Source of the DNA: Rhizobiaceae bacterium | GTDB lineage: Bacteria; Pseudomonadota; Alphaproteobacteria; Rhizobiales; Rhizobiaceae | Length of the DNA: 64,000 nucleotides | Direction: 5' to 3' | Assembly: GCA_019635795.1 (NCBI GenBank) | Contig: JAHBYV010000003.1 | Span: 62,001 to 126,000, forward strand | In this document: positions 8,477 through 17,399 of the stretch, one piece after another | How positions within the stretch are numbered: position 1 is the stretch's first letter | How the letters are laid out: each line of letters begins with the position of its first letter | Notes under the pieces: generated by a model | What the model was told of the DNA's origin: nothing | The model's database searches: none | The model's input: the letters and a program-made list of their open reading frames with translations, nothing else | Program-made: the position numbers and the translations under genes

Positions 8477-9874
8477 CTAACCTGCAACAATCAGTGATGC
8501 AGCTCTTGATCGCGCCTCAATCGCTTCTTCATCCCGCCCGAGATTGTGAAGTATTTCACCGTAGTTCTTCCAGGACCAGCTTGAATGCACCTTGTAAGCA
8601 AGCCGCTCGGCAAACAAGGCGCGCGCCTTGAGTATGTCCTGGCTGGCCTTCGTGACATCAAGCAGGATCATATGGAAAACGTCGCGCTGTGCACGGCTTC
8701 CGCCGATACGATCCAGCGTGTAACGGACTGGCTCCATGAGCCGGGCAGCCTCTTTATAGTTTCCTTCCCGCGCGAGCTTCAGCCCTTTTGCGAGCGCCAG
8801 ACCTGACTCTGCGCAAATCTGTGCCTGCGTGCCGTTCAGAGTTGACCACTGCTGTATATTCGCAATCATGCGGTCTGCAGCATCCTTATCTCCCGCAGCA
8901 ACGAGCGCCATCAGATAATGGAGCGAAACGAATATGAGGTCGGTATCCTCAACGTGCTTGCGCGCCACTTCCACGAGCTTCGACCACCTGTCTCCGATGT
9001 CCACGCCGAACATTTCCAGACGCCACAGGAGTGAAGATGCGTTGCAAATATCGAGGTAAAAGTCCGACTTGATGTCAGACACGATCTGCTGATCGTAAAG
9101 CTCAAGCACCACATCAAACTCGCCGCGTTCGAGGTGGTAGAGGCAACGGTGCCAATAAAGGTGGAACCGGAAATTGTTGACGGTGGACCAGTCTTGCTCC
9201 AGCCCGTTTACCCAGGCGATCCCCTCTTCCATGCGTTCCGTCATTTCGAGCACATGCGCAACAGAATGCACTGACCAGGCGTCGGCGGGATTGCGGGCGA
9301 CGGCCTCGCGACCATAGTGCTCGGCCTTCGCATATTCGCCAGACTCTTCGAGTCCGAAAGCATACATGCCGAGGAGGAAGCCATAATCGCGATGGTTTGG
9401 TGACCACAATGGAAGAATCCTTGCGATCGAATCTCTCATCCTGCGCGGATCGCCTGAATAGAAATGCGTGAAATGCGAAAGCCGCAATGCCAGTCCGTCC
9501 ATAGGATCGTCCAGCAAAATACCTTCCCAAAGCTCGGTCGTCTTTTCGAGGTCACCATCGCACCAGGCGGCAAGCGCGGCAGCGTGCTGCTTCTCGCGCT
9601 CATTCGCGCCAACCTTTCGAACGAGGTTTTCCAGATCGCCTGAAATCACCTTTGCGCGGGCGGATTGATTGGTGCTGCCAAATAGCTTGGCGAGATAACC
9701 ACGCGCGCACAAAGCCATCGGCATATCAGGATCGGCCTCGGCAAGATTCTTGACAATCTCGCCGGTGTTTCGACGAAATCCCATATAGGACGAGGTGAAG
9801 TCAGAAAACTGACTGGCGCTTTCGGCTGAACTTGCCGTAAACTTCAAACCGTCTGCGTTCTCGAACTGGGCCAT
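8477..9874 (-). CDS. Tetratricopeptide-repeat protein (TTC38-like)
   Basis: A 465-residue, mostly helical protein with repeated TPR-like pairs (for example MALCARGYLAKLFGS, ESGEYAKAEHYGREA, AWSVHSVAHVLEM), resembling the TTC38 family. The start is the ATG at 9874 preceded by AAGGAA; the frame is open further upstream but that part lies in the acyl-CoA dehydrogenase gene. There is no signal peptide. It sits between the acyl-CoA dehydrogenase and the molybdoenzyme and may scaffold or assemble one of them; this is inference from position. No enzymatic motif is visible. Confidence 0.75.
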   Translation of the reverse strand: MAQFENADGLKFTASSAESASQFSDFTSSYMGFRRNTGEIVKNLAEADPDMPMALCARGYLAKLFGSTNQSARAKVISGDLENLVRKVGANEREKQHAAALAAWCDGDLEKTTELWEGILLDDPMDGLALRLSHFTHFYSGDPRRMRDSIARILPLWSPNHRDYGFLLGMYAFGLEESGEYAKAEHYGREAVARNPADAWSVHSVAHVLEMTERMEEGIAWVNGLEQDWSTVNNFRFHLYWHRCLYHLERGEFDVVLELYDQQIVSDIKSDFYLDICNASSLLWRLEMFGVDIGDRWSKLVEVARKHVEDTDLIFVSLHYLMALVAAGDKDAADRMIANIQQWSTLNGTQAQICAESGLALAKGLKLAREGNYKEAARLMEPVRYTLDRIGGSRAQRDVFHMILLDVTKASQDILKARALFAERLAYKVHSSWSWKNYGEILHNLGRDEEAIEARSRAASLIVAG

Positions 9875-9905
9875 AGTAAATTCCTTCCCGTGAGATGCCG
9901 ATATT

Positions 9906-11144
9906 TCAACCAGCCGCGCTCGAACGATTACGCGACGCGTCGGATGCTGCTTGCCGCGCATAACCATCGCGCGTCTGCGGCACCTTGATCCCGAGGATTG
10001 TCGATGCGACCTGCGTTCGCAGGATCTGCGCCGTGCCACCTGCAATGGTAAACATGCGCGCATCGCGCATTGCGCGCTCCAGCGGAAGATTCCGTGAGTA
10101 CCCCATTGCCCCATGTATCTGCAGAGCGTTGCTGGTAACGCTCAAAGCAGTCTCAGAGGCGAGGATCTTTGCTTGCGCTGCAGCACACATATCCGGGAAC
10201 CCGTCCACGAGATTGGAGGCTGCGCTGCGCAACAGTGCGCGCGAGGCGTTGAGTCCGATAGACATGTCAGCAAGCATCCATTGCAGACCCTGGAATTCGG
10301 CTATAGGGCGGCCAAATTGTTCGCGTTCCAGCGCATAAGCCACAGCATGTTCGAAGGCACCCTGTGCAATTCCCAAAGCCACGGTCCCGGCACCGACACG
10401 CTGTGCATTGTAGGCCCGCATAAGGCCGGCAAAGCCGCGCTCAATACCTTCCGGCGGAACGACGATCATATCTTCAGAGATTTCCATGTCCTCGAAGATC
10501 ATTTCGGTTTCGGGAATCCCGCGCAAACCCATCGCCGGTTCGCGTTTGCCGACGATCAGGCCGGGGGTCTTGTCGCGCTGCGCGATAAATCCCGCGATGC
10601 CGCGCGGCGTGCCGTCCTCGATAAGACGTGCAAACACGAGGTGAAGCTTGGAAACGCCGCCACCGGTAATCCAGTGCTTCTTGCCATTGATAATGTACTT
10701 GTCCCCGCGCTTGACGGCGGTCGTGGTCATCTCGGTCGCTGCACTGCCAGCGCCCGGCTCTGTGATACAAATCGCAGGCTTGTCACCGGAAAGCACGAGG
10801 TCTGCCGCGAGGCGCTTTTGCTTTTCCGAACCGTAGCGCATGATCGCGCCAACCGCGCCCATATTTGCTTCGACGGTTATGCGCCCCATCGCGCCGCAGC
10901 AGCGCGCCATTTCCTCAATGACCGTTACAGCCGCGAGGTAGGACCAACCCTTGCCACCATACTCGGTCGGAAGGGTCATGCCCATGAAGCCAGCTTTGCA
11001 AAGCTTGTCGATATTGTCCCAGGGATATTGTTCCGAGCTATCGACATCGGCAGCACGCGGACGAAACTCGCGCTCCGCAAGCTCGCGGGCGCTGGCAGCG
11101 ATTTCGATCAGGTTTTCAGTTTCTTGCCTCATGGCCTGCGTCAA
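9906..11144 (-). CDS. Acyl-CoA dehydrogenase family flavoprotein
   Basis: A 412-residue acyl-CoA dehydrogenase with the usual helical N-domain, middle beta domain (ITEPGAGSAATEM about 128-139, with the WIT motif near 158) and C-terminal helices (EREQFGRPIAEFQ about 273-285). It would oxidise or reduce an acyl-CoA at the alpha-beta bond using FAD. By eye, the usual catalytic Glu sites are not Glu: the MCAD-type position reads IAGGT (G369) and the isovaleryl-CoA-type position reads NAQRV (Q248). The start overlaps the CoA-transferase stop by 4 bases, so the two are coupled and probably act on the same acid. Confidence 0.85.
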   Translation of the reverse strand: MTQAMRQETENLIEIAASARELAEREFRPRAADVDSSEQYPWDNIDKLCKAGFMGMTLPTEYGGKGWSYLAAVTVIEEMARCCGAMGRITVEANMGAVGAIMRYGSEKQKRLAADLVLSGDKPAICITEPGAGSAATEMTTTAVKRGDKYIINGKKHWITGGGVSKLHLVFARLIEDGTPRGIAGFIAQRDKTPGLIVGKREPAMGLRGIPETEMIFEDMEISEDMIVVPPEGIERGFAGLMRAYNAQRVGAGTVALGIAQGAFEHAVAYALEREQFGRPIAEFQGLQWMLADMSIGLNASRALLRSAASNLVDGFPDMCAAAQAKILASETALSVTSNALQIHGAMGYSRNLPLERAMRDARMFTIAGGTAQILRTQVASTILGIKVPQTRDGYARQAASDASRNRSSAAG

Positions 11145-12367
11145 TCCTCAATCTTTGCGAGTTCACCGGGTTGGAGCCCGAACTCCTGCAGAACTTCCTG
11201 AGTGTGCTCTCCGCAACGCGGCGGATGGCGACGGTAACTAACCGGTGTGCGGCTGAACTTGATCGGGTTGCCAATAAGGTTGACCTGACCGGAACCCGCC
11301 GCCGGATGGGGAATCGAAATCTTCATTTCCCGTGCTGCGACCTGATCGGAAGAGAACACCTCTTCCAGATTGTTAATCGGGCCGCCGGGCACGCCAGCAG
11401 CTTCCATCGCCGCAACAAGCGTTGATTTGTCTATCTGGCGCAGCGTCATTGCGATGTCCGCAACCAGTTCTTCCCGATGCTCTATCCTTGAACCGTTGGT
11501 GCTGTAGCGCGGGTCAGAAGCCAGATCATTGCGTGATATAGCCTTGCAGAAGGCACGGTACTGCGAGTCATTTCCAACGGCGACAACGACATGACCATCC
11601 GCCGTTTCAAAAACCTGATACGGCACGATATTGGGATGCTGATTGCCCAGGCGCCTCGGCAATTTGCCTGATGCGAGATAATTGGTGCCAGCGTTAACCA
11701 GCCAGGACACCTGCGAATCCACGAGGGCCAGGTCAATGTGCTGTCCTTCACCGGTTTGATCCCGGTGCCTGATTGCAGCAAGGATCGCAACAGTCGCGTA
11801 AAGACCGCAAATGACATCCGCGACCCCGACCCCAACCTTCATCGGCTCGCCTTCAGGTTCACCCGTGATGCTCATGATCCCGCCGAAGGCTTGCGCCAGC
11901 AGATCATAGCCGGGTCTGTGCGCGTTTGGTCCGGTCTGGCCAAACCCGGTTATCGAGCAATAAACGAGGTCTGGCTTGAGCTTGCTCAGGCTCTCATAGT
12001 CCAGTCCGTACTTCTTGAGCCCGCCAACTTTGAAATTTTCAACCACCACGTCGCACGACAACAGAAGTTCGCGAACCTTCTCCGCGTCTTGCGGCTTTGC
12101 AATGTCCAGCGCTACCGATCGCTTGTTGCGATTTGCGGAAAGGTAGTATGCACTTTCGCGCGTAGGGTTTCCTTGCACATCAACCACATAGGGCGGCCCC
12201 CAGGTTCGGGTATCATCGCCCTCGCCCGGCCGCTCAATCTTGATTACATCGGCCCCCATGTCGCCAAGCAACTGCGTGCAGGTGGGGCCTGCAAGGATTC
12301 TTGAAAGGTCCAGAATCCGCAGGCCCGACAGGGCGCCGCCCGACCTTTGAGAGTTAATCGCGCTCAT
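11141..12367 (-). CDS. CaiB/BaiF (class III) CoA-transferase
   Basis: A 408-residue family III CoA-transferase that moves CoA from an acyl-CoA donor to a carboxylic acid. The N-terminus GLRILDLSRILAGPTCTQLLGDMGADVIKIE is typical. The catalytic Asp is in GYDLLAQA near residue 160. Starts and stops overlap by 4 bases with the dehydrogenase downstream and the transketolase subunit upstream. It implies that the pathway passes through a CoA thioester. The acid substrate cannot be read from sequence. Confidence 0.87.
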   Translation of the reverse strand: MSAINSQRSGGALSGLRILDLSRILAGPTCTQLLGDMGADVIKIERPGEGDDTRTWGPPYVVDVQGNPTRESAYYLSANRNKRSVALDIAKPQDAEKVRELLLSCDVVVENFKVGGLKKYGLDYESLSKLKPDLVYCSITGFGQTGPNAHRPGYDLLAQAFGGIMSITGEPEGEPMKVGVGVADVICGLYATVAILAAIRHRDQTGEGQHIDLALVDSQVSWLVNAGTNYLASGKLPRRLGNQHPNIVPYQVFETADGHVVVAVGNDSQYRAFCKAISRNDLASDPRYSTNGSRIEHREELVADIAMTLRQIDKSTLVAAMEAAGVPGGPINNLEEVFSSDQVAAREMKISIPHPAAGSGQVNLIGNPIKFSRTPVSYRRHPPRCGEHTQEVLQEFGLQPGELAKIED

Positions 12368-13371
12368 GCTTGCTTTCCCTTGCCCGCCCGCATCTCGGCG
12401 CGCAAACAGGCGTCAACAATCGCTTCGGCTGAAAGGCCGTATTTCTGGAACAGATATGCTGTTGTTCCGCCCTCGGCGAAAACGTCCCTTATGCCAACTC
12501 TTTCGACCACGGCCCCAAGGCCAGCTTCCGCTACGGCTTCACAAACAGCTGAGCCGAGCCCGCCAATGATCGAATGATTTTCCGCCGCGATTACCAGTCG
12601 GCGGTCCCGCACCAGCGACGTCACGAATTCCACATCGAGCGGCTTGATCGTATGAATATTCGCGACCGCGGCTGATATCCCTTTTTCCTGCAAGAGCTCA
12701 GCGGCCTGCACTGCCAGCGAAACCATCATGCCACTCGCGAAAATGACAGCATCATTGCCATCGCGCACAAGCTGACCTTTTCCGATCTCGAATTGACGCG
12801 GCTTCTGTGTCTGGATCGGCTGCAAATCAGCCCGTCTCAGCCTCAGATAAACCGGACCATTCATCTTCGCTGCTGCAAAGAGAGATGCACGCAGCTCATC
12901 CGCGTCAGCCGGTTCAATAATGGTCATATTCGGCAATGCACGCATCAATGCCACATCATCAATGGCCTGGTGCGAGACGCCAAGCAGCGTCGTCAAACCC
13001 GGCAGGAAACCGGCAAGCTTCACGTTGGTTCGCGGATACGCCACTTGCATCGCAACCTGATCGTAAGCACGCCGCGTCAGAAAAACGGAGAAGGAATGAA
13101 CCACGGGTATGCCGCCGCTGCGCGCGATGCCGCCGGCAGCGCCGATCATATTCGCCTCGGCAATGCCGAAGTTCAAAAAGCGTTCGGGAATCTGGTCGCG
13201 GAAAAGGTTAGCCTCGGTCGCGGGCGTCAAATCGCCGGACAGGCAGAACACGTCAGGGTTTTGTTGCCCCAACTCAACCAGTGCCTCGCCATATATCGGA
13301 CCTTGCACGACAGGTGCCGTCACCGCAGATGTGGCGAAATCACGATCGATATTTTCAACGCTGTTCATCAC
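12364..13371 (-). CDS. Transketolase-like, C-terminal subunit (Pyr + C-terminal domains)
   Basis: A 335-residue protein matching the pyrimidine-binding and C-terminal domains of transketolase, with GDLTPATEANLF, the FLNFGIAEANMIGAAGGIA segment carrying the TPP-activating Glu, and a C-terminal HTIKPLD. The other half is the adjacent gene, overlapping by 4 bases, so the enzyme is a two-subunit transketolase. Split transketolases often serve specialised sugar catabolism (apulose-phosphate or sulfofructose enzymes are known examples). The particular donor and acceptor here are unknown. Confidence 0.85.
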   Translation of the reverse strand: MMNSVENIDRDFATSAVTAPVVQGPIYGEALVELGQQNPDVFCLSGDLTPATEANLFRDQIPERFLNFGIAEANMIGAAGGIARSGGIPVVHSFSVFLTRRAYDQVAMQVAYPRTNVKLAGFLPGLTTLLGVSHQAIDDVALMRALPNMTIIEPADADELRASLFAAAKMNGPVYLRLRRADLQPIQTQKPRQFEIGKGQLVRDGNDAVIFASGMMVSLAVQAAELLQEKGISAAVANIHTIKPLDVEFVTSLVRDRRLVIAAENHSIIGGLGSAVCEAVAEAGLGAVVERVGIRDVFAEGGTTAYLFQKYGLSAEAIVDACLRAEMRAGKGKQA

Positions 13372-14195
13372 GCAAGCTCTCTCAAGGCGCTTTCGGCCAA
13401 TTCCGGCGACATCCGCATAAAATGGCTGAGCTGGCCTTCGATTGCAGACACACCCTTCCCCGGAACCGTGCGCGCTATAATCACGGCAGGTTTATCCTTG
13501 ACGGAACGCGCCGCCTCGAATGCGCCAAGTATTTCCGGTATTGAATGGCCATCGATTTCCAGAACCGACCATCCGAAAGCTCGCCACTTGTCAGCAACCG
13601 GGGCCATCTTCATGGCGTTGTCGGTGTGGCCTTCCACCTGCATGTGGTTGAGATCAACCACAACGCAGAGATTATCCAGCTTGTAGTTGGCCGCAGACAT
13701 TGCAGCTTCCCAAACCTGCCCTTCCTGCATCTCGCCATCGCCGAGCATGACATAGCACCGATGTGAAAGGCCGCGTCTTTTTGCGTAGACTGCTGTGCCG
13801 ACTGCTACGGACATACCCTGCCCCAGCGATCCGGAAGTCGATTCAACGAGCGGCCCAAGTCTTTCCGACACGTTGATTTCGAGGGTTGAGCCGTCCTTGC
13901 AATAAGTCTCCAGCGCACTGCGCTCGATCAGGCCGCGCACCGCAAGCGTTGCATGAAATGCAGCCGAATTGTGCGCAGTTGACAGGAAGAACCGGTCTCG
14001 CCCCTGCCAGGAAGGATCCGCGGGATCGAGCCGCATCTCTGCGAAGTAGATTGCCGCGAAGAGGTCGGCAGCACCAAGGCCCTGTGCAACATACCCTTGC
14101 CCCTGCAGCGCAATCATCCTCACAACCTCGAGGCGAATGTCGCGGGCATAGCGCTGAATGTCAGCAACATTGTGCAGTCGGCCTGCGCTGCTCAT
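13368..14195 (-). CDS. Transketolase-like, N-terminal (TPP-binding) subunit
   Basis: A 275-residue N-terminal half of transketolase. The TPP/Mg motif is GDGEMQEGQVWEAAMSAA near residue 150, and DRFFLSTAHNSAAFHATL and SLGQGMSVAVG match the family. ATG at 14195. The C-terminal half follows with a 4-base overlap. No frameshift links the two, so the split is genuine. It transfers a C2 ketol unit by family; the substrate is unknown. Confidence 0.85.
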   Translation of the reverse strand: MSSAGRLHNVADIQRYARDIRLEVVRMIALQGQGYVAQGLGAADLFAAIYFAEMRLDPADPSWQGRDRFFLSTAHNSAAFHATLAVRGLIERSALETYCKDGSTLEINVSERLGPLVESTSGSLGQGMSVAVGTAVYAKRRGLSHRCYVMLGDGEMQEGQVWEAAMSAANYKLDNLCVVVDLNHMQVEGHTDNAMKMAPVADKWRAFGWSVLEIDGHSIPEILGAFEAARSVKDKPAVIIARTVPGKGVSAIEGQLSHFMRMSPELAESALRELA

Positions 14196-14231
14196 ATCGT
14201 TAAAACCCCGCCAAGATTTTCATCGCGCAAA

Positions 14232-14768
14232 CTAGCGGATGATGCCGTCTACATATGCAGCGCCGATACCCACTTTTTCGTAGTGCTCGCGCGCCTGTTC
14301 AATCTTCGTGTGAACATCGTCATATCCGGCGAGTTCCCCTTCCGGCCCCAGATAGATCATCGCGCCATTCACCTGAAAAAGCGTGATCATCTCATCAACC
14401 CCGTCACCCATAACCAGTGTGTGGGTTTCGCCCGGCGGCTCATAGACATAGCCACCCTCGGTAGCGATCCAGTCATGTTCCAGATAGCGCCAGGTTCCCT
14501 TGATTACGTATCCGTGCACCGGCTGGGGGTGGCGGTGCCGTGACAGGATACCGGCCTTCTTCGACCGCAAAAGCGTGACCCAATATCCGCGACTTGCGCA
14601 CAGCAGGAGGGGACGAATCCAGAGATTCGGCTCTTGCGGAATCCAGAGACGATCATCCAGCGGAACCGCGTCGGGGATCACCACCTCGCGAGCTGCGTCG
14701 ATCGGTCCGAAATTAAGCGGCTGCAAACCCAGCTTCTTTTTGAATGCGGCCTCAGACGCGTTTGTCAT
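14232..14768 (-). CDS. Cupin dioxygenase, Dke1 / 2,4'-dihydroxyacetophenone dioxygenase-like
   Basis: A 178-residue single-domain cupin. Three candidate iron ligands fit the three-His pattern of acetylacetone dioxygenase (Dke1) and 2,4'-dihydroxyacetophenone dioxygenase: H78 and H80 in SRHRHPQ and H116 in PGETHTL. Those enzymes cleave a C-C bond next to a carbonyl with O2. The second ATG (14768) is chosen because it sits about 10 bases after AAGGAGGA; the first ATG (14777) abuts that sequence. Substrate unknown; the enzyme class is an inference from fold and ligands. Confidence 0.7.
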   Translation of the reverse strand: MTNASEAAFKKKLGLQPLNFGPIDAAREVVIPDAVPLDDRLWIPQEPNLWIRPLLLCASRGYWVTLLRSKKAGILSRHRHPQPVHGYVIKGTWRYLEHDWIATEGGYVYEPPGETHTLVMGDGVDEMITLFQVNGAMIYLGPEGELAGYDDVHTKIEQAREHYEKVGIGAAYVDGIIR

Positions 14769-14795
14769 GGGTTCCATTCCTCCTTACGGGTACGA

Positions 14796-15320
14796 CTATT
14801 CGAAGATTTCCTCCGGCGGCGGACGCTGCCAGCCGGGCGGATTGCTCCAGACTTCAAACGTTGTGCTTGTCGCGTCTTCAGTGCTGAAATAGCCCCACGG
14901 CGTAAGGTCAAGCCAACGACCGGACTGAATGAGCTTGAAGCCACCCTTTTCAAAGCCGGCTACCTTTTCTTCCCAGCTCACATTGTTGCAATCAAAAGCA
15001 ACGTGGTGGATCCCCTCGCCATGTTGATCGAGGAAATCCTGCTGAACGCACGGACCTTTGAGCGGCTGGATAATTTCCCATATCATCGAGCCTGTGGTTG
15101 CGAAGCAAAGCTTCATCGCGAAGTCGGCAGGCTGGTCATAGTAACGAAGCTGGGTACAGCTCGTGGAATCGAAGGTGTACGTGGTCCATGGGCCGATGCC
15201 TGCCCGAAGCATACCCTGCACCGTCCGCTTGTAATCGGCGGTGACGATGCAGACCTGAATCACATTCCCGAGAAAACCTCTGGGCATCCGGTCAGGTATC
15301 TTGATGTCGGGCAGGATCAT
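14796..15320 (-). CDS. VOC-superfamily (glyoxalase/epimerase-like) protein
   Basis: A 174-residue vicinal-oxygen-chelate protein with two beta-alpha-beta-beta-beta modules: NVIQVCIVTADYKRTVQ near residue 17 and GEGIHHVAFDCNNV near residue 105, with metal-ligand-like His and Glu. It resembles methylmalonyl-CoA epimerase or glyoxalase-type members. The start at 15320 has GGGAGA eight bases upstream; the longer frame overlaps the aldolase gene. An isomerase, lyase or dioxygenase role is possible; the family does not decide. Confidence 0.75.
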   Translation of the reverse strand: MILPDIKIPDRMPRGFLGNVIQVCIVTADYKRTVQGMLRAGIGPWTTYTFDSTSCTQLRYYDQPADFAMKLCFATTGSMIWEIIQPLKGPCVQQDFLDQHGEGIHHVAFDCNNVSWEEKVAGFEKGGFKLIQSGRWLDLTPWGYFSTEDATSTTFEVWSNPPGWQRPPPEEIFE

Positions 15321-15342
15321 GGGTTGTCTCTCCCGATGGCTC

Positions 15343-16125
15343 TCAGCGCTTTGCAGCCGCTTCACGAACCGCATTGACCGCGCCCGTGAAACCGTTCCGC
15401 AATGTCACGACATCAGCCGTTGCGGCGAAGAAGTCGCAGCCAAGTTCTGCAAGGCGCGGCGGCGTCATCGTGCCGAATGGAGCTGTGCCCATCATCTTGC
15501 CCGCCCCTCGCGCTGCCTTTTCGATAGCTGCGTAAGCGTCGAGCATTTCCTGGCTACCCATATCGATACGCCCTGCCTCGAAGCTGTAATCGCTTGGGCC
15601 GAAGAACAGTGCATCTACGCCTTCGATCGCTGCGAGTTCGGGTGCCAGCGCGACACCCGCGCGGCTTTCGATCATGACGATCAGGATATTTTCTTCATCC
15701 GCGCGCTTCACAGCGCCGGCCGGATCGGCACCATAACGGGAGGCCCGGTTCACATAGGACGCCAGACCGCGCTTGCCGCGTGGACCGTAGGTCATATCCT
15801 CAATGGTCTTCTTCACTTCCTCGACGGATTCGACGTAGGGAAGGACAATACCGACAGCGCCAATGTCGAGCACGCGCTTGGTCAAGCCGGTAGAAACTTC
15901 AGGCAAACGGACCATGGGACGCATCCCGGTGCCCTTCATTGCCATCATCATGCGCTGTGCGCTCTCCAGCGATATCGCCGTATGTTCGAGATCAATCACT
16001 GCTGCCGGAAAGCCGCTTTCTGCCGCAACCTCAGCAATTTCCGGAGAAGGAAAGTTCAGCCAGCAAACCGGAACCGGCCCCGGGCCGAACACGCGATCAG
16101 CTTTCTCTCTTGCACTCAGCGCCAT
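15343..16125 (-). CDS. HpcH/HpaI-type (class II) 2-oxoacid aldolase
   Basis: A 260-residue TIM-barrel aldolase of the HpcH/HpaI family, which makes or cleaves 4-hydroxy-2-oxoacids to pyruvate (or another 2-oxoacid) and an aldehyde with a divalent metal. Motifs include AAVIDLEHTAISLE (about 41-54), IVMIESRAGV with the metal-binding Glu, and FFGPSDYS with the metal-binding Asp. Together with the sugar-acid dehydratase it fits the order dehydration then aldol cleavage. The aldehyde dehydrogenase of the second operon could take the aldehyde product; that link is inference. Confidence 0.85.
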   Translation of the reverse strand: MALSAREKADRVFGPGPVPVCWLNFPSPEIAEVAAESGFPAAVIDLEHTAISLESAQRMMMAMKGTGMRPMVRLPEVSTGLTKRVLDIGAVGIVLPYVESVEEVKKTIEDMTYGPRGKRGLASYVNRASRYGADPAGAVKRADEENILIVMIESRAGVALAPELAAIEGVDALFFGPSDYSFEAGRIDMGSQEMLDAYAAIEKAARGAGKMMGTAPFGTMTPPRLAELGCDFFAATADVVTLRNGFTGAVNAVREAAAKR

Positions 16126-16159
16126 GATTCATCTTCCTCTAAAAGGGGACTTTGCCAAC

Positions 16160-16399
16160 TCAGACCGGATTGACCTTGCACACCGGGGTGCCGACTTCGA
16201 TTTCGGACCCGGCAGGCGCAAGTATTTCAAGCAACACGCCGTCGCCTTCCGCCTCAATGTCGGAGGTAACTTTTTCGGTCTCAACCGAATAGAGAACATC
16301 GCCCTTGCGGAATGTCGCGCCTTCCTCAACGCCCCAGGAGACCAGTGTTGCCTCAACCATGTTCATCGAGATGCGCGGCAGTTTAAGAGTTATCGCCAT
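16160..16399 (-). CDS. Free-standing lipoyl-domain carrier protein
   Basis: A 79-residue protein that is nothing but a lipoyl/biotinyl domain. The modified lysine is K43 in SVETEKVTSDIEA, and the C-terminal half has the conserved GVLLEILAPAGSEIEVG. In ordinary 2-oxoacid dehydrogenases this domain is the N-terminus of E2; here it stands alone, 7 bases after the E1 beta stop. The E. coli-type catalytic E2 domain and an E3 are absent from the window. The start is the ATG at 16399; the frame extends upstream into E1 beta. Lipoyl is preferred to biotin because of the adjacent E1 pair. Confidence 0.82.
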   Translation of the reverse strand: MAITLKLPRISMNMVEATLVSWGVEEGATFRKGDVLYSVETEKVTSDIEAEGDGVLLEILAPAGSEIEVGTPVCKVNPV

Positions 16400-16406
16400 T
16401 GGTGTA

Positions 16407-17387
16407 CTATCCTGCCTTGTATGAAACGAGTTCTCTGATCGACGCCTCGATCTTTTCCGCATCGGGAAGAACGGCCCGTTCAAGCGGGGGTGAATACGGG
16501 ATAGCCAGATCAGGCACGGTCAGGCGGCGCACCGGCGCCTTCAGATCGCTAAAGCCTTGATCTGCGGCAACCGCTGCAATCTGACTGGCCGCAGAGCAAA
16601 GGTCCCGCGCCTCGTCCACGACAACGAGCCGGCCCGTTTTCGTCAGAGATTTGAGGATCAGGCTGGTATCCAGAGGAACCATCCACCGGGGATCAATAAC
16701 CTCAACCGATATCCCTTCCTTGGCGAGACGCTCAGCAACGGTCAGCGTTGGTCGCACCATGGAGCCAATGGGCACAACAGTTATGTCCGTTCCTTCTCGC
16801 GCGCAGAATGAAACGCCGATAGGGGTGGTTACATCCTCGTCAGGAACATCCCCCGCCGAGCCACCGCGCCCGCCAGCGGTCAGATAAATTGTCGGGTTGT
16901 CATCACGGATAGCGCTCTTCAGCATCCCTTTTGCATCTGCCGGAGTACCGGGCGTTGCGACATGCACACCGCCGAGGTTCATAAACATTGGATGCGGCGA
17001 GTCAGAGTGCTGGGCAGCCGACGACCGACCACCACCGCAAGACGCCATGAATACGATAGGCAGCTTGATCTGCCCGCCCGTCATATAGCGCAACTTTGCG
17101 GCCTGATTGGCGATTGCATCGAAGCCGGTGTAGAGGAAGTTCGCGTACATAAGGTGAAGCACGACACGGTAACCGGCAGCGGCAGCGCCGACCGCCATAC
17201 CAGTCAGCAGCACCTCACTGATCGGCGTGTCGCGCACGCGATCCGGTCCAAACTCCTCAAACAATCCCTTGGTGTCGCCGAACAGGCTCATGCGGACATC
17301 CTCACCGAAGAGGATAACCTTGGGGTCTCGTGCCATTTCCTCCCGGAGGGCGGAATTGATGGCTTGAATCATACGTAGACGCGCCAC
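16407..17387 (-). CDS. TPP-dependent 2-oxoacid (acetoin/pyruvate-type) dehydrogenase E1 beta subunit
   Basis: A 326-residue E1 beta. It opens with AINSALREEMARDPKVILFGEDV and contains TPISEVLLTGMAVGAAAAGYRVV, both typical of AcoB/PdhB. The GTG start at 17387 lies 7 bases after AGGAGG. It pairs with the E1 alpha gene just upstream and acts on a 2-oxoacid or on acetoin, passing the acyl group to a lipoyl carrier. The acetoin-type branch is suggested by overall look; the substrate is not determined. Confidence 0.87.
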   Translation of the reverse strand: MARLRMIQAINSALREEMARDPKVILFGEDVRMSLFGDTKGLFEEFGPDRVRDTPISEVLLTGMAVGAAAAGYRVVLHLMYANFLYTGFDAIANQAAKLRYMTGGQIKLPIVFMASCGGGRSSAAQHSDSPHPMFMNLGGVHVATPGTPADAKGMLKSAIRDDNPTIYLTAGGRGGSAGDVPDEDVTTPIGVSFCAREGTDITVVPIGSMVRPTLTVAERLAKEGISVEVIDPRWMVPLDTSLILKSLTKTGRLVVVDEARDLCSAASQIAAVAADQGFSDLKAPVRRLTVPDLAIPYSPPLERAVLPDAEKIEASIRELVSYKAG

Positions 17388-17399
17388 AGCTTATCCTCC

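Noticed and set aside
9875-10114. N-terminal extension of the TPR protein by 80 codons
   Set aside because: It overlaps the acyl-CoA dehydrogenase coding sequence and reads as Arg-rich junk; ATG 9874 has a good ribosome-binding site.
10113-11201. A 362-codon open frame on the plus strand opposite the acyl-CoA dehydrogenase
   Set aside because: It is antisense to a clear enzyme gene in a GC-rich region, with no recognisable domain or ribosome-binding site.
12793-13686. A 297-codon plus-strand frame across the split transketolase genes
   Set aside because: It is the mirror of two coupled genes with intact TPP motifs; no protein family is visible.
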